A DNA stretch of 64,000 nt, from assembly GCA_032433765.1 (NCBI GenBank), contig JAVIAB010000073.1, positions 54,907,787 to 54,971,786 of the forward strand, in the 5' to 3' direction. Source of the DNA: Megaustenia siamemsis. Taxonomy: Eukaryota > Mollusca > Gastropoda > Stylommatophora > Ariophantidae. Both the position numbers and the translations under genes were made by a program. This document shows, piece by piece, positions 54,540-64,000 of the stretch. Numbering within the stretch: position 1 is the first letter of the stretch; each line of letters begins with the position of its first letter. Under the pieces are notes generated by a model, which was given only the letters and a program-made list of their open reading frames with translations, was not told where the DNA came from and did not search any database.

Positions 54540-56660
54540 TGGTGTGCAATCTCTCTGCGATCAAGACTCAATCAGAGTAGGATTCCAGACTCTCTCATGA
54601 AGTCAGCTGTCTGTTTAAGCGAATCGATTGCCCCATATAGTTTTTCTTCCAGGGAGGTAGGCGTGGACCACATTGCTCTTCTCAGGTCTGTGTACTGGGG
54701 GCAATCCTGTAGAACATGTTTTGTAGTCATATTGTCCAGTGTACAGTGGCATAGGCCTGTTGTACCTATTTTGAATTTGGTGAACATGTGATTTCTCATT
54801 CTATTGTGGCCGGTGCATAGGCGAAGTATGATGGCTTGATCCCTCCTTGATAGTTGGTGGTATCCGTCACTCTCGTTATGCTTTGGGTGTTCTCGTTTCC
54901 ATTTTTCATGGAACTGTCTTTTTTTAGGGTGGATTTGGCTTCATCATAACTGAGCGGATGGTTCTCTTGAGGTAATCTCCCTCCCTCTTTAGCTAATTTG
55001 TCTGCGCGTTCGTTCCCATGTATATTACAGTGTGATGGTATCCACTGAATGACTACTCTCTGGAAGTTATTGCATAATTGGTCCAGAGTTGTTCTCAAGT
55101 CATCTAGTTCATTGTTCTTGGGGCTGTTTAGAGCTGATAGTATTGACAGTGAATCAGTCAGAATCACCAATTTATTGTGCATGTTATTTTTGTGTTGAGT
55201 AGCCAGTGTTGCAGCATCTTTGATGGCCTCAGTTTCTGCTTTAAAGTTGTTTGAGAATTTTCCAGTAGCTATTGACTTGGTGATCTCGTCCTGATTATTC
55301 AGCGTCAAGAACACACCTCCCCCTCCATTTCTGGTGGCATTTGTAGCAGAGCCATCTGTGTATATGTGGGACCAAGAGTCCTGTGGATAGGTGTTGTGTA
55401 TGTGTTTTTCTGCTACGTGTTTTCTTTCTGTGTCTGATTGGGTGCCTCGCGCCTCCCAGCACCAGAGCTGGAAGTTGTCAGCGACTCATAGCTGATGACT
55501 TGCGCCAGGATCGGTGAACCAGAACCATCCAGACCCTGCTTCACCTCACCGCGGTGCCTCCAGTAACAGACTAACCTGTCTAGTCTGGCCTAGCGAGCAG
55601 GGATTGAAGAGGGAAGACAACCCGGTACTCAAAAAAGTCGTGCTGAAGTCGGATGTGTTGGGCTGAAAGGCGCAAATATCACAGTGTTACACTGCAAACT
55701 ACAACACAACGCAAACACGTCCACTTAACGTCCTTTTAAGGGCGGATGACGAAGAGGAAGTCTACTATCTACGAATACTCTAGAATACTTTAGTCATCGG
55801 GCGAACGCATCCATCCATCCATCCATATTTTCCTTAAGTTCTGGTATTTTAAGTTTTCCATGAGGAGACATATCAGATGGGCCCAAGAGTTCCGATATTG
55901 TTTGGGAAAGTACTGGGTCTCCAGTAGTTAGTTCATTGGCAATCGCAGCGAAGTTGCTCCTCTTTAGTCGTACAATTCCGGAACCAGTTATTCTTTGGTG
56001 CATTGGGTGGCTAAGGAGCCTTCTATATTTCTCCGCTTGTTGCAATACTTTAGTGACCCGTCTGTCATCTAAGGGTTGTAAACCTGTTACTGTTTTCTAA
56101 AGTCTTGATAGGTGTAGATTTTATAGCACCAGTGATGATACGGGCGGCTGGGTTCTGTGTTTTGTTAATTTTGCTAGGGTGTGATTTGGAAGCCGTAGCC
56201 CAGGCTGTGACTCCATACTCTAGAACTGGTCTGACTCTTCCTACGTAAAGTCTTTTCAAAATATTGCTGTCTGCCCCCAGTCCCTTCCTGCCAATTTCTT
56301 CATAATATTTGTTCGTTTTCTGGCTTTTTTCCTTGCTCTGTCTATCTGATTTTTCCACGTCATTCTGCGATACATGGTGACGCCAAGATATGTTGGGTTT
56401 TGGTCAATTTTAGAGTCATTTTTGAGTTGGTCTTTATTCCTGCGTCCCTACGGGTGTTCAGCATTTCAGTACGATTCATTGCCATTCCACGCTCCACATC
56501 AGCCAAACTGATAAGTCTTTCAATACGTTCAGTATCTATTACACCTGCGTACCTTTGCTCTAAAAATGGAGCCATCGTTTGTCAGACTAGACCTCGACAA
56601 AGGTTTTCCACAGCCACGGAACCCAGCCAGTGGCGAAATTTCTGAGCGTTCTCATTGAGT
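54540..56660 (-). mobile_element. LINE-I: RT end, RNase H domain and 3' end, interrupted by S2
   Basis: Blocks in order on the minus strand: YLGVTMYRRMTWKNQIDRAR, LKRLYVGRVRPVLEYGVTAW, NPAARIITGAIKSTPIKTLE, QQAEKYRRLLSHPMHQRITG; then S2 (55446-55828); then RNase H with the YTDGSATNA strand (first Asp), FKAETEAIKDAA (Glu), LVILTDSLSILSAL (Asp) and VIQWIPSHCNIHGNERADKL (His, Asp). The C-terminus CHCTLDNMTTKHVLQDCPQY is a gag-like HC knuckle, then DSLKQTADFMRESGILL and a stop. All four RNase H acidic positions are present. The order RT then RNase H then CCHC-type end fits I/Jockey-group LINEs. Confidence 0.85.
55446..55828 (+). mobile_element. S2 short retroposon inside LINE-I
   Basis: Nearly identical in body to 8044-8431: cccagcaccagagctgg, gcgccaggatcggtgaacca, cgcaaatatcacagtgttac and acgtccttttaagggcgg, with a (catc)n tail. 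It separates the RT and RNase H parts of LINE-I. No clear target duplication could be read. Confidence 0.85.
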
Positions 56661-56699
56661 CACTGAGGGAGCACACAGGTGTATAATTTTATGTCTCAA

Positions 56700-58000
56700 G
56701 CTATTCCAATGGTTTGGTAACAGTCATAGTCAAACTACATGTAGTCAGTGCACTACTGTCCTCCTTCACAGTTCTGCCTCCAACATGAACCGTGAAAGCC
56801 CAGGAGCTCCGTTGTGCGCGCCGAATAACAGACCCTTGTGTGTAAATGATTGTGTCATCCCAGAAGCGTTCTAAAAAATCAAGGCCTGCAATTCTGCCCA
56901 ACGACCATGGGGTTTTGTTGTCTGCATTCTCGGTCCAATGTAGTGACTGCGGGAAAGAACGAACTGCACTTAGATGGCGCTCGTATTTATTCTTCACAAA
57001 GACTATGTCCACGATTGAACATACCTGCTGAACAATATCCACAGCCTGACCGTCGTCACCGATATCTCTGAGCCTCCCCGTTAGGGAGGATCGACCAATA
57101 GTTGTGACGTTACCAGCATTGCGAGCAAGGACTGTTATGGGTAGAATGAGTCAGCCGTCTATTTCTAGCATATCTCGAGACGTCACAAATATTTTTCGGA
57201 ATTTTTTACAAAAATGTTTTCGGGAAAATCCCCTTAGCGGGCAGATTCAGAGATATTGGTGGCGACGGCCTGACCTATCCATTATTTGTATTTTCCTATT
57301 TTTAACCTGTTGCCTTTTGTATTCATAAATTAACATTTTAGTGGATGCTGTATACATTAATTCAGAGGAAGGGACGTTCTCGGCAAAGTCGTATAATGTC
57401 TGGTAATGGGGAAAAATATAGGAGGTAACGCATCAGTATCTTTTCTGCACCCAATGATTATGCGCATTGCCTAGTTTTTTTTTTTTTCTTCCAATGGTAC
57501 TATTTGTGAATTGCAGTCAGAATCTCTAGTGTATATTCAGTCACAGACATTACAACCTCGGGTTTAAGAGAACAAGATGACGTAGCTCATATAAGGCTGC
57601 AACCATGACACTCATCTCAGAAATAACTTTCAGTACAATCTGGTGTACACGTTTGTTAAAAGCAAGGCTGCGATCAAATCACACTCCTGTGTATGTCATT
57701 GCACAAATTCTCGCCACCAATTCTGAACAAAAATTTTTGCATTTGACTTTCATTTGTTGACTGCCATTTTCCATTGCCCTACAACTCACGCTGTTACTAT
57801 CAAGTTCTGCTTGAAAATCTCCCCGCAACATTCTTTCTGATTCTTTCCTGGAGATACATCAAAATGTCATCATCATCAGATAACGTCCTTCCCCGTCCTA
57901 AGATTTGCTGGCTTGTGATTCTTACTGTGTAGGCGTTGAACAAACTGCAGGTTATGGTAAACCTTGAGGAGGTTCACGCATTTCGACCTCAATAGTTCTC
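56700..58000 (-). mobile_element. LINE-J: RT C-terminal half and RNase H, decayed
   Basis: Minus-strand reading near 58000-57860 gives a PQG block and LSDDDDILMYLQ at the catalytic position, where the usual aromatic-Ala before DD has been lost. At 57850-57545: ELDSNSVSCRAMENGSQQMK, FDRSLAFNKRVHQIVLKV and ELRHLVL. At 57042-56701: LGRIAGLDFLERFWDDTIIY, TQGSVIRRA (the RNase H first Asp is now Gln) and WAFTVHVGGRTVKEDSSAL. Many shifts. The 3' end of the same family lies at 12990-13680. Confidence 0.7.
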
Positions 58001-58002
58001 CA

Positions 58003-58251
58003 TCAGGGTTGTCTTTGCTCTACTTCGTAGCCCCACGAACACTGCTTTGTATATCTGGTTTCGTTTTCAGAAGATCTGCTGATGTGACATGTGCCGCCCC
58101 AGTGTTTTCTTTTATCATTTTTGGTGTTTCCTTTTAATTTAAACTGTTGAATTCTTGGTTGCTGATTTTCTTTGGCAAAAATATACGAATTTTCGTCATC
58201 TTGTATGACAATATAAGAATTGTTGCCTCCATTTCTGTTCCTTTCCAACAT
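58003..58251 (-). CDS. unrecognised 82-codon frame
   Basis: It begins MLERNRNGGNNSYIVIQDDE and continues through YIFAKENQQPRIQQFKLKG and NTKNDKRKHW to a stop. The composition (Asn, Gln, Lys, Arg, Tyr) and a TCHI pair after KHW are protein-like, not microsatellite-like. I cannot name a family. It may be part of another transposon or an exon; a truncated zinc-binding domain is possible but not shown. Confidence 0.3.
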   Translation of the reverse strand: MLERNRNGGNNSYIVIQDDENSYIFAKENQQPRIQQFKLKGNTKNDKRKHWGGTCHISRSSENETRYTKQCSWGYEVEQRQP

Positions 58252-58585
58252 TCAAATCTTTACAAAAACAATTTGGTTACAAATAAATATGTAAAAAAGT
58301 ATTTAGATTGACAGTTGTTACGACGTTAGTCATCCATTGTAGTATACAGATCTAATCTCCCAACTGATGTTACTATAATTTATATGTATGCATAGTATGT
58401 GGGTACATTTGTAGCTACCAGCCATGATGATGTCGGAGCCCGAAAAGAGGAGTAAAGAATTATAGCGCTCTTCCCTATCAGGCATGTTCGTAAGAGGCGA
58501 CTAAGAATGGTTGGCATGTGACTGGCTATACTGAATTGTAAAAATAAAAGCCACAAAAACTTCACAGACATGGACAAGTCAAAGT
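58252..58585. other. no recognisable feature
   Basis: AT-rich, no supported feature. Confidence 0.45.
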
Positions 58586-58589
58586 TATA

Positions 58590-59175
58590 TGGCTGTAAAA
58601 AATGGAGAACAACAAATATGATAATCACGAAAATACAGACTTTCAATAATGTATGTTTGCGCAGATTAAAAGGATGAAAATGGCAGGACAAAATCACTAA
58701 CGTAGAATTTTGGGAAAGTACCAGTCTCATACCAGTGAACAAAGAGATGCAACGAAGACGATGGCGTTGGATTGGACAGACACTACGAAAGCCACGTGAG
58801 AGTATTACACGACTTGTCTTTTTTGTAATCGGCTTTTATTTTTACATTCAGCTTTACTGCAGCTTCGCATTTTTATGCATTTCTTTGCTTTGATCCCTTT
58901 CTTGGAATCTCCAGGAGAAGAGACAACGAGGAAGATCAAAATATTCTTGGAGAAAACACGTGGAAGCAGACAGGAAGATGATGGGGAAGACATGGAATGA
59001 TCTTAAAACAATGGAAAGAAAACAAACCGAAGCAGAGATGAAGATGATGGGGAAGACATGGAATGATCTTAAAACAATGGAAAGAAATTAACAGAACGGT
59101 TTGGAATGTGTTTGTTGAAGACCTATGCTCCACAGGGAACTAAAAGGAAGGAGTAGAGACTAGCCATGGTTCACT
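58590..59175 (+). mobile_element. LINE-F 3' part with a small Penelope insertion and a 66-bp duplication
   Basis: The reading LYGCKKWRTTNM, FNNVCLRRLKG-like, KWQDKITNVEFWESTSLIPV, RRRWRWIGQTLRKPRESITR matches LINE-F. The frame then breaks at 58830-58905, where a PLE 3' end is inserted, and resumes with NLQEKRQRGRSKYSW. A 47-bp segment is repeated at 58975-59021 and 59041-59087 (offset 66). The 3' end is near 59175. Confidence 0.8.
58830..58905 (+). mobile_element. Penelope-like 3' terminus, about 76 bp, inside LINE-F
   Basis: cattcagctttactgcagct, tcgcatttttatgcatttct and ttgc match the last part of PLE1 (15745-15805) almost base for base. LINE-F coding sequence continues on both sides, so this is a very short 5'-truncated insertion. 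Confidence 0.82.
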
Positions 59176-59629
59176 ATTTTATCGATATTGGACTTGTTAT
59201 ATTTATCGTAATGGCCTTTCTTATGTTCATGATCAATGCCTACCTGTTGGCTGCATTTGACAGCCTGTTTTTGCTTAAATTTATCATTAAAAAAAAGTTG
59301 AATAATGCTACACCATTTGCACATTTGAAATATTTTGGATGAATAAATGTAGGTAAAGTCCTAGCTTAAATACATAAATTATTTCAGCTCGGAAGAATAA
59401 CGTACGCATGTATAAAATTGCACTTTATTCAGTGGTTCTCTAATTTGTCATTAGAAGACCCCTAATTTTAGAAGAAAGAAAAACAACGCGAGGGTAAATT
59501 TCATTTTTCCTGACCCTAATACAAAAATAAAATATACTGCGCTAGTGATGAACATTAATGAATATAGATTTTTTTTTTATTATTTGAGAACCACTGTAAT
59601 TTTGTTGTGATGCCAACTAAGGGGAGATC
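59176..59629. other. AT-rich, no recognised feature
   Basis: No supported feature. Confidence 0.5.
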
Positions 59630-59916
59630 ACTTTAATCTATAAGTAAAAAATGTAAAGTACCCCCGTCACGCCAAGTGGCGTATCGGGAAATATGGTGTT
59701 ATGACCCTATATTTTACAGACCTTCAGCACATGATTTTTGGGGTAATGTGGTCGGTATTACGCCCGTGCTGCTTTACTTTCCCAGAAAAAAATCCGATAC
59801 CCATTTAAGGCTGGGTGAACCCGGAAGCCGTCGGTTGGGATCGAACCCTACCCCTTGTCCTTTGTAGTCCAGTTCACTAACCACTGAGCTATCGCGGCTC
59901 CATACTTTAATCTATA
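59630..59916 (-). mobile_element. SINE-1 with perfect 13-bp target duplication
   Basis: Full-length on the minus strand (ggagccgcgatagctcagtg to gggggtactttac). The flanks actttaatctata at 59630-59642 and 59904-59916 are identical. It is among the best preserved copies. Confidence 0.95.
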
Positions 59917-59949
59917 CCCTTAAACAAAGAGAACGAAATTACCTAAGGT

Positions 59950-60175
59950 TATACCAGGAAGATCCAGGCATCTGCACCTTACATTAAGATTGACACTTCC
60001 TGGCAAACAAAGAAGAGCCAGACCATTGGAGACATGACTACGCACCATACATGATGAAATAGAAGAGGCTGGCAGGTGCTGGCGAGAGATGTATGCTTGC
60101 TCCAGGTAGGATTTGGTGGTGATTTTTTGTTGGTGTCCTATGCTCCCACCGGCGTTCAGAGGATTAAGAGGAATA
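59950..60175 (+). mobile_element. LINE 3' end fragment (LINE-L)
   Basis: The shifted reading has RARPLET-type codons, HDEIEEAGRCWREMYACSR and WWxxFVGVLCSHRRSED, followed by a stop. It is the end of another LINE family not seen elsewhere in the window. Confidence 0.55.
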
Positions 60176-60351
60176 CCATCTATGCCATATTATAGGCATA
60201 CTAATGAAATAAAGCATCAAGAAAGGTCTTAGTCTGAATATTAAAAATAAATAGAATTATTGCTCATTTCGAGGAAACAATCATCATGTAACATACAAAT
60301 AAACGGGACAGACCTGAAACAAGTACAGAGCCTCAGATACTTGGGCGCAAT

Positions 60352-60726
60352 AATAACATCTGTGTTAATGTGAAATATGTTGGACGAATGACAGGAAACA
60401 TCCCGAGAGACAAGATCAGGAGTGAAGAACTGAGAAAAAAGCTAGGAATAACCCCCGCCATAGAATATATAAAGAAACAACAGATACAATGGTTTGACCA
60501 CGTGACAAGGCAGTGTGATCAAAACACAACACAACGAGCCATCAATAAACGTTGCCAGAAACTCAGACTCAAGGGTCGACCACGAAAAAGATGGATCGAC
60601 GGAATATTAGAAGCACTAGGACACATACCAGCAGCAGAGGTGAACAGAAGAGCAGAATACCGCAAATTATATCTCCCATCGACGTTGAAAAGCAAATGAG
60701 GAAGGAAAGAGGAAGAATAACATCTG
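60352..60726 (+). mobile_element. LINE-H with perfect 11-bp target duplication, inside LINE-D
   Basis: The open frame 60370-60699 encodes YVGRMTGNIPRDKIRSEELR, KKLGITPAIEYIKKQQIQWF, RAINKRCQKLRLKGRPRKRW and YLPSTLKSK. The flanks aataacatctg at 60352-60362 and 60716-60726 are identical. It is only the C-terminal 353 bp of the LINE. The frame is intact over its length. Confidence 0.92.
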
Positions 60727-61139
60727 ACGGAAGATGCGCTACAGAAAACTAAAAAGCATAATAGGACTGGCCAAAATGGCATTCCAGAAAATGTAAAGCG
60801 TCTTGAGCAACAAATCCTTGTCAAGAGCAGTGAGAAAGAGAGTTCATCGGTGCTATATGGAGCCATTTCTTATCTGTGGAATCATGGACAATAGACAAAC
60901 AAATGAAAAGACTATTAGAGGCCACAGCGATAGGATTTCTCTGAAGAATGTTGAGAGTTCTCGGGACATGAAGGTCAATGAGAAAATCTTCAAAAAGGCC
61001 AACACAGAATGGGAGCTCCTAAAAAAAGATCAGAAAGAAACAAACATTTTTCTGGCATATCATAAGAAGAGGAAAGTTGGTATACTTACCTGGCAAAATA
61101 CGGGTAAAGATAGATCGCGGACAACAAAGAGAGAAGATA

Positions 61140-63239
61140 CAATCATGTGCCCAACTTCAAAACGCTATTACTTAGTAACCATTTGTTAAAAACTGTTGAA
61201 ATTTTCCAAATGTTATTAGAATGCAAAAGACCCTTTAAATGTATATTTAACAAATATCTTGCAGCTGCAGTTTTCTTAAAGCGGCGAATTTCTTTGATGT
61301 TTGTCAAAATTGTAAATTGTGAACCCTAAAGAATAGAAATTACCGTAGTTGCTGGTCTGTGATTAATTTTCACTAGGTAAAGGCGTGGCCGTAATGGGGA
61401 AATAACTGGATAAGACAAAACACCAGGAGAATTATTGTCTTCTCAGTTCGAGGACGGACGATAATATCAAGGTATACCTGTATGTCCAATTTTCATAGTT
61501 GTGTGATCCTGAAAAGGACCGTTTGTTGAACTAATTTAAGGTAATATAGGGGCCAACATTGTGGGGGCTATATACTTTCATTCTGAATCAGACGAGTCTA
61601 AAAGATTAATAACTGTTTGGGGTTGAACATTCCACAAACCATCATTTTTCCAATATTCCTCTTCCTGTTTTAAGACGTGGTCTTCACATTTAGCCCAATA
61701 ATCTTTGTCGATATTTAATAAAGCGAGATTAGCAAGAGTCTTTACATCGCATATTTTGAATGTTGTATTTTCATCTGCCACTTGTCCTTTTAATTTTGCC
61801 CAGATTAGTTCTATTGGATTTAAATGAGCATGGTAAGGTGGCAGCCTCAAACTTATATGACCGTGCTCTTGGATAATCTTATCTATTTGAAAAATCTTTG
61901 TCCTTTGTTTTTGCTTTACTAGAGATAGTAATTCAGGTTTAAAGTACATGTTATTAAATTGTATGTGCTCCTTTGTGAGCCATATCTTAATAGCATCTTT
62001 TGTACTGGATGACGTCGGGACTTTATCTTCAAGTGCAACAATGTTGTGGTACGCTGCATTGTCCATTATTAGGCAAGATGGTCGATCTAGTGATGGGAGA
62101 GCAGAATTTTCAATCCAATGTCTAAATATGTGACCATTCATCTCAGAGTGATAATCCCGATTGTCTATGGATTTTGAAAGAAAAAATGAGCTCTGCATTC
62201 TGTATTAGTCCATGTTGTCGACTACCTGCATGCGCAATTATCAAGCGCTGTCCTTTGCTGCTAGGTATTAATCTCTTAATCTTTCCATCTGATGACTGCC
62301 ATTCCCTTTGGTTAGTGTGGTGAGCATTGATCCATATTTCATCCAAGTACAAAATATCATAACCTTGCTTGCGCACCTCATTTACTTCACGTAAGTACTT
62401 GCTTCTCATGACTACTATATGTGGCTTCTCACAGATGATGTTTCGTCCATTGGAATACTTTCTGAATGTAAAGCCTGCAGCTCTCACATTCCTCCATAAT
62501 GTAGACTTTGATATTTCAATACTGTTGTTCTTTTTCAGCGATACTTTTAATTTTCTTATTGTAACAGTTTCATTCATACCCAACATTTTGTGAATTTCAC
62601 TTCTAATAAGTTCACTGTCGAAATTATCCAACATTTTTGCTCTTCCTTGTGATTTTGTATAATCTGAACATTGACGGTCACGTGCTTGAATCCAGCGATT
62701 AAATGACCGTTTAGATAAATCCAAAATGTGTCTTGTCCTATTCTCAGGGTTTTCTAAAGAATGAAATAATCTTCCTCGTTTAGCCTCTTTGCAAAAATAG
62801 TCATACATTTTTATTGCGATGTTTTGTAAACTGCAGAATTTCATTTTAAGTCTCATGATAAATGTTAGCGTTCCACGTCTGCGCAGCTGAATGAACGGAA
62901 ATGGAACACACAATGTCTCGTGTTTTTTACAAGTGTCTAAATGTGTCAGAAAACCCACGCTGAAAGCGTGCAAACACGTCAATTTGACCGTGTATGGATT
63001 TTTATCGCTATTTTTAACTTAAAATACTGTAAACATTACGTTTTGACTACATCAATGGGTCGTTATAAATTTATATAAATCAAATAAGCAACAATAATAA
63101 CCAAATGTTTTTTTTTAAATGAAATTAATTCCCTGTTGGGTTCTAATCATTATAACTTTACATGCCAATTCTGAACAACTTACAAAAGGCGGTTAAAAAG
63201 ATATCGATTTAAAAGTTGGGCACGAGTTATGAAACGGAC
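61140..63239 (-). mobile_element. IS630/Tc1/mariner-type transposon with long D-E spacing
   Basis: About 2.1 kb inserted in LINE-D. The ends share the inverted 11-mer gtgcccaactt (61147-61157; reverse complement at 63213-63223). The right end extends further out (tatagtccgtttcataactc when read inward), while the left end looks a few bases shorter. It contains the transposase gene described separately. A TA target duplication is likely but cannot be fixed exactly because LINE-D sequence at the site varies. Confidence 0.85.
61578..62982 (-). pseudogene. DDE transposase, one frameshift
   Basis: The first frame (62982-62143) contains an N-terminal helix-turn-helix region (FNRWIQARDRQCSDYTKSQG, ETVTIRKLKVSLKKN) and DILYLDEIWINAHHTNQREW, where the Asp after YL is the first catalytic residue. 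The second frame (62198-61578) contains LIMDNAAYHN (second Asp) and LPPYHAHLNPIELIWAKLKG (Glu in PIE). The two overlap with a shift near 62165-62185, beside an A-run. I count 83 residues between the second Asp and the Glu, with an extra LTKEHIQF-type insert. Tc1 has about 34. A DD82E-type group of this superfamily is known to me by name, and this resembles it. Confidence 0.85.
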
Positions 63240-63486
63240 TATAGATAGCTTGGTGTCATGATGGAAAACAGTTAACAACAGAATTGATACTATACACTAT
63301 GGATAGAGGATTGTAGAAGATTATGATCGCCTAAACCAACCGGTCTGGCATATGATGATGATATACCATCTGCATGTTTTAAATATTTCACTGTAAAGAA
63401 CACTGTCCATCAGTAATCCTTTTGAAATAATCCTTATTTATCATTGTTTGTTTCTTACTTTTATATGCTAAAACAGTTCACAGGTA

Positions 63487-63512
63487 CTCTCTCTCTCTCT
63501 CCCCTCTCCTCC

Positions 63513-63568
<56 letters not shown>
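63487..63568. repeat. (TC)n(TA)n microsatellite
   Basis: TC units with CCCC interruptions passing into a TA run. Confidence 0.97.
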
Positions 63569-63574
<6 letters not shown>

Positions 63575-63597
63575 TTAAATTAGTGAAACTAAAGATT

Positions 63598-64000
63598 GTA
63601 TCATCATCATCAGGTCGTATGTCCTTTACAGAACGTTGCATTGCACACGTCCCGTCTGAAAGAATCTCTGTTTCTAGTCTAGCCAGATCTCCCACTTCTT
63701 CTATTCAAAGTCTCCTTGATGTTTTGAAGCGATCATCTTCTTAGTCTGCCCATGATTCGTCGCCCAGGAACCATGCCTTCTATTATTGTTCTTTCCGGCC
63801 TGCTGAGTCTTTTGATGTGGCCATAGTATTTTCATTTCTACTGTAGGAAGGTGTGGTGTTGATAAGCGTCTTCTTTTTAACATTTAAATCTTTTAATATG
63901 TCTTCATTGCTCTTTTTTATTTTCCAAGATATCTTAAGTATATTTCAGTAGTATTTTGTTTTGAATGAATCGATTTTCTTCCTTGCTGTTTGCGAAATTG
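63598..64000 (-). mobile_element. LINE-C-related element (LINE-M), runs off the window
   Basis: The minus reading has KIDSFKTKYY, ILKISWKIKKSNEDILKDLN, VKKKTLINT-like, MVPGRRIMGRP-like, DLARLETEIL and RSVKDIRPDDDD. The order resembles LINE-C (a KKTNDEVL block, then a GRPR block, then a short C-terminus and atg tail) but the sequences differ, so it is treated as a separate family. The 5' part lies beyond the window. Confidence 0.6.

Larger units (their letters stand above)
60205..63365 (+). mobile_element. LINE-D copy carrying LINE-H and a DNA transposon
   Basis: Three LINE-D pieces are collinear: 60205-60362 (SLNIK-type codons, QSLRYLGAIITS), 60727-61139 (SDGRCATE, KRVHRCYMEPFLI, NTEWELLKKDQKE, RGQQREDT-type codons) and 63240-63365 (DSLVS-type codons to the final motif and atgatgat tail). 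LINE-H occupies 60363-60715 and the transposon about 61140-63239. Confidence 0.82.

Noticed and set aside
55446..55530. Hammerhead ribozyme in the S2 head (a ctgatga string near 55493)
   Set aside because: No GAAA box or second stem follows at a workable distance, and the other S2 copy reads ctgatgg.

Overview
This window is animal nuclear DNA made almost entirely of transposon remains. It is AT-rich and has many microsatellites, long gene-free stretches, candidate GT-AG exons, and degenerate retroelements on both strands. Penelope-like elements, several LINE families with microsatellite 3' tails, tRNA-derived SINEs, an MEGF-type EGF exon and a peptide-receptor-like GPCR relic together fit a lophotrochozoan, most likely a mollusc. 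That assignment is inference: no single-copy marker gene is complete here.

LINE families are given informal labels (LINE-A to LINE-M, from recurring protein motifs), as are short elements (SINE-1, S2, S3, SINE-4) and unknown repeats (U, V).

Layout. 1-9 kb: LINE-A scrap, a 32-bp minisatellite, a LINE-B copy with RT domain (3.8-5.3 kb), and a second LINE-B copy with an inverted 5' end and two nested insertions (7.1-8.95 kb). 9-14.6 kb: AT-rich sequence with two candidate host exons and a LINE-J 3' end. 14.7-20.5 kb: LINE-C split by a Penelope element, LINE-D, LINE-F, SINE-1, and LINE-A carrying LINE-E. 20.5-28 kb: AT-rich DNA, S3, an EGF exon beside a minisatellite, a GPCR relic and repeat U. 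28-34 kb: SINE-1, a (TTAG)n tract, a LINE-E-like relic, SINE-4. 34-43 kb: LINE-A, two Penelope elements (one nearly full length at 38.2-41.3 kb), three LINE-C copies. 43-50.7 kb: a candidate two-exon gene start, repeat U, mostly unassigned AT-rich DNA. 50.8-64 kb: LINE-F carrying LINE-A, two SINE-1 copies, an RNase H LINE (LINE-I) carrying S2, a second RT/RNase H LINE (LINE-J), and LINE-D carrying both LINE-H and an IS630/Tc1/mariner-type transposon.

The clearest biological signal is nested retroposition. At least fourteen insertions have readable target-site duplications of 7-14 bp, mostly perfect, so the order of events can be read directly. Other points of interest are hammerhead-like motifs with covarying stems in three Penelope copies, a SINE whose 3' tail matches the 3' end of a LINE present in the same window, a 42-bp LINE insertion with a perfect 12-bp duplication, a twin-priming-type LINE inversion, and a transposase with an unusually long D-to-E spacing. 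I found no complete, intact protein-coding gene and no CRISPR, operon or prokaryotic feature.
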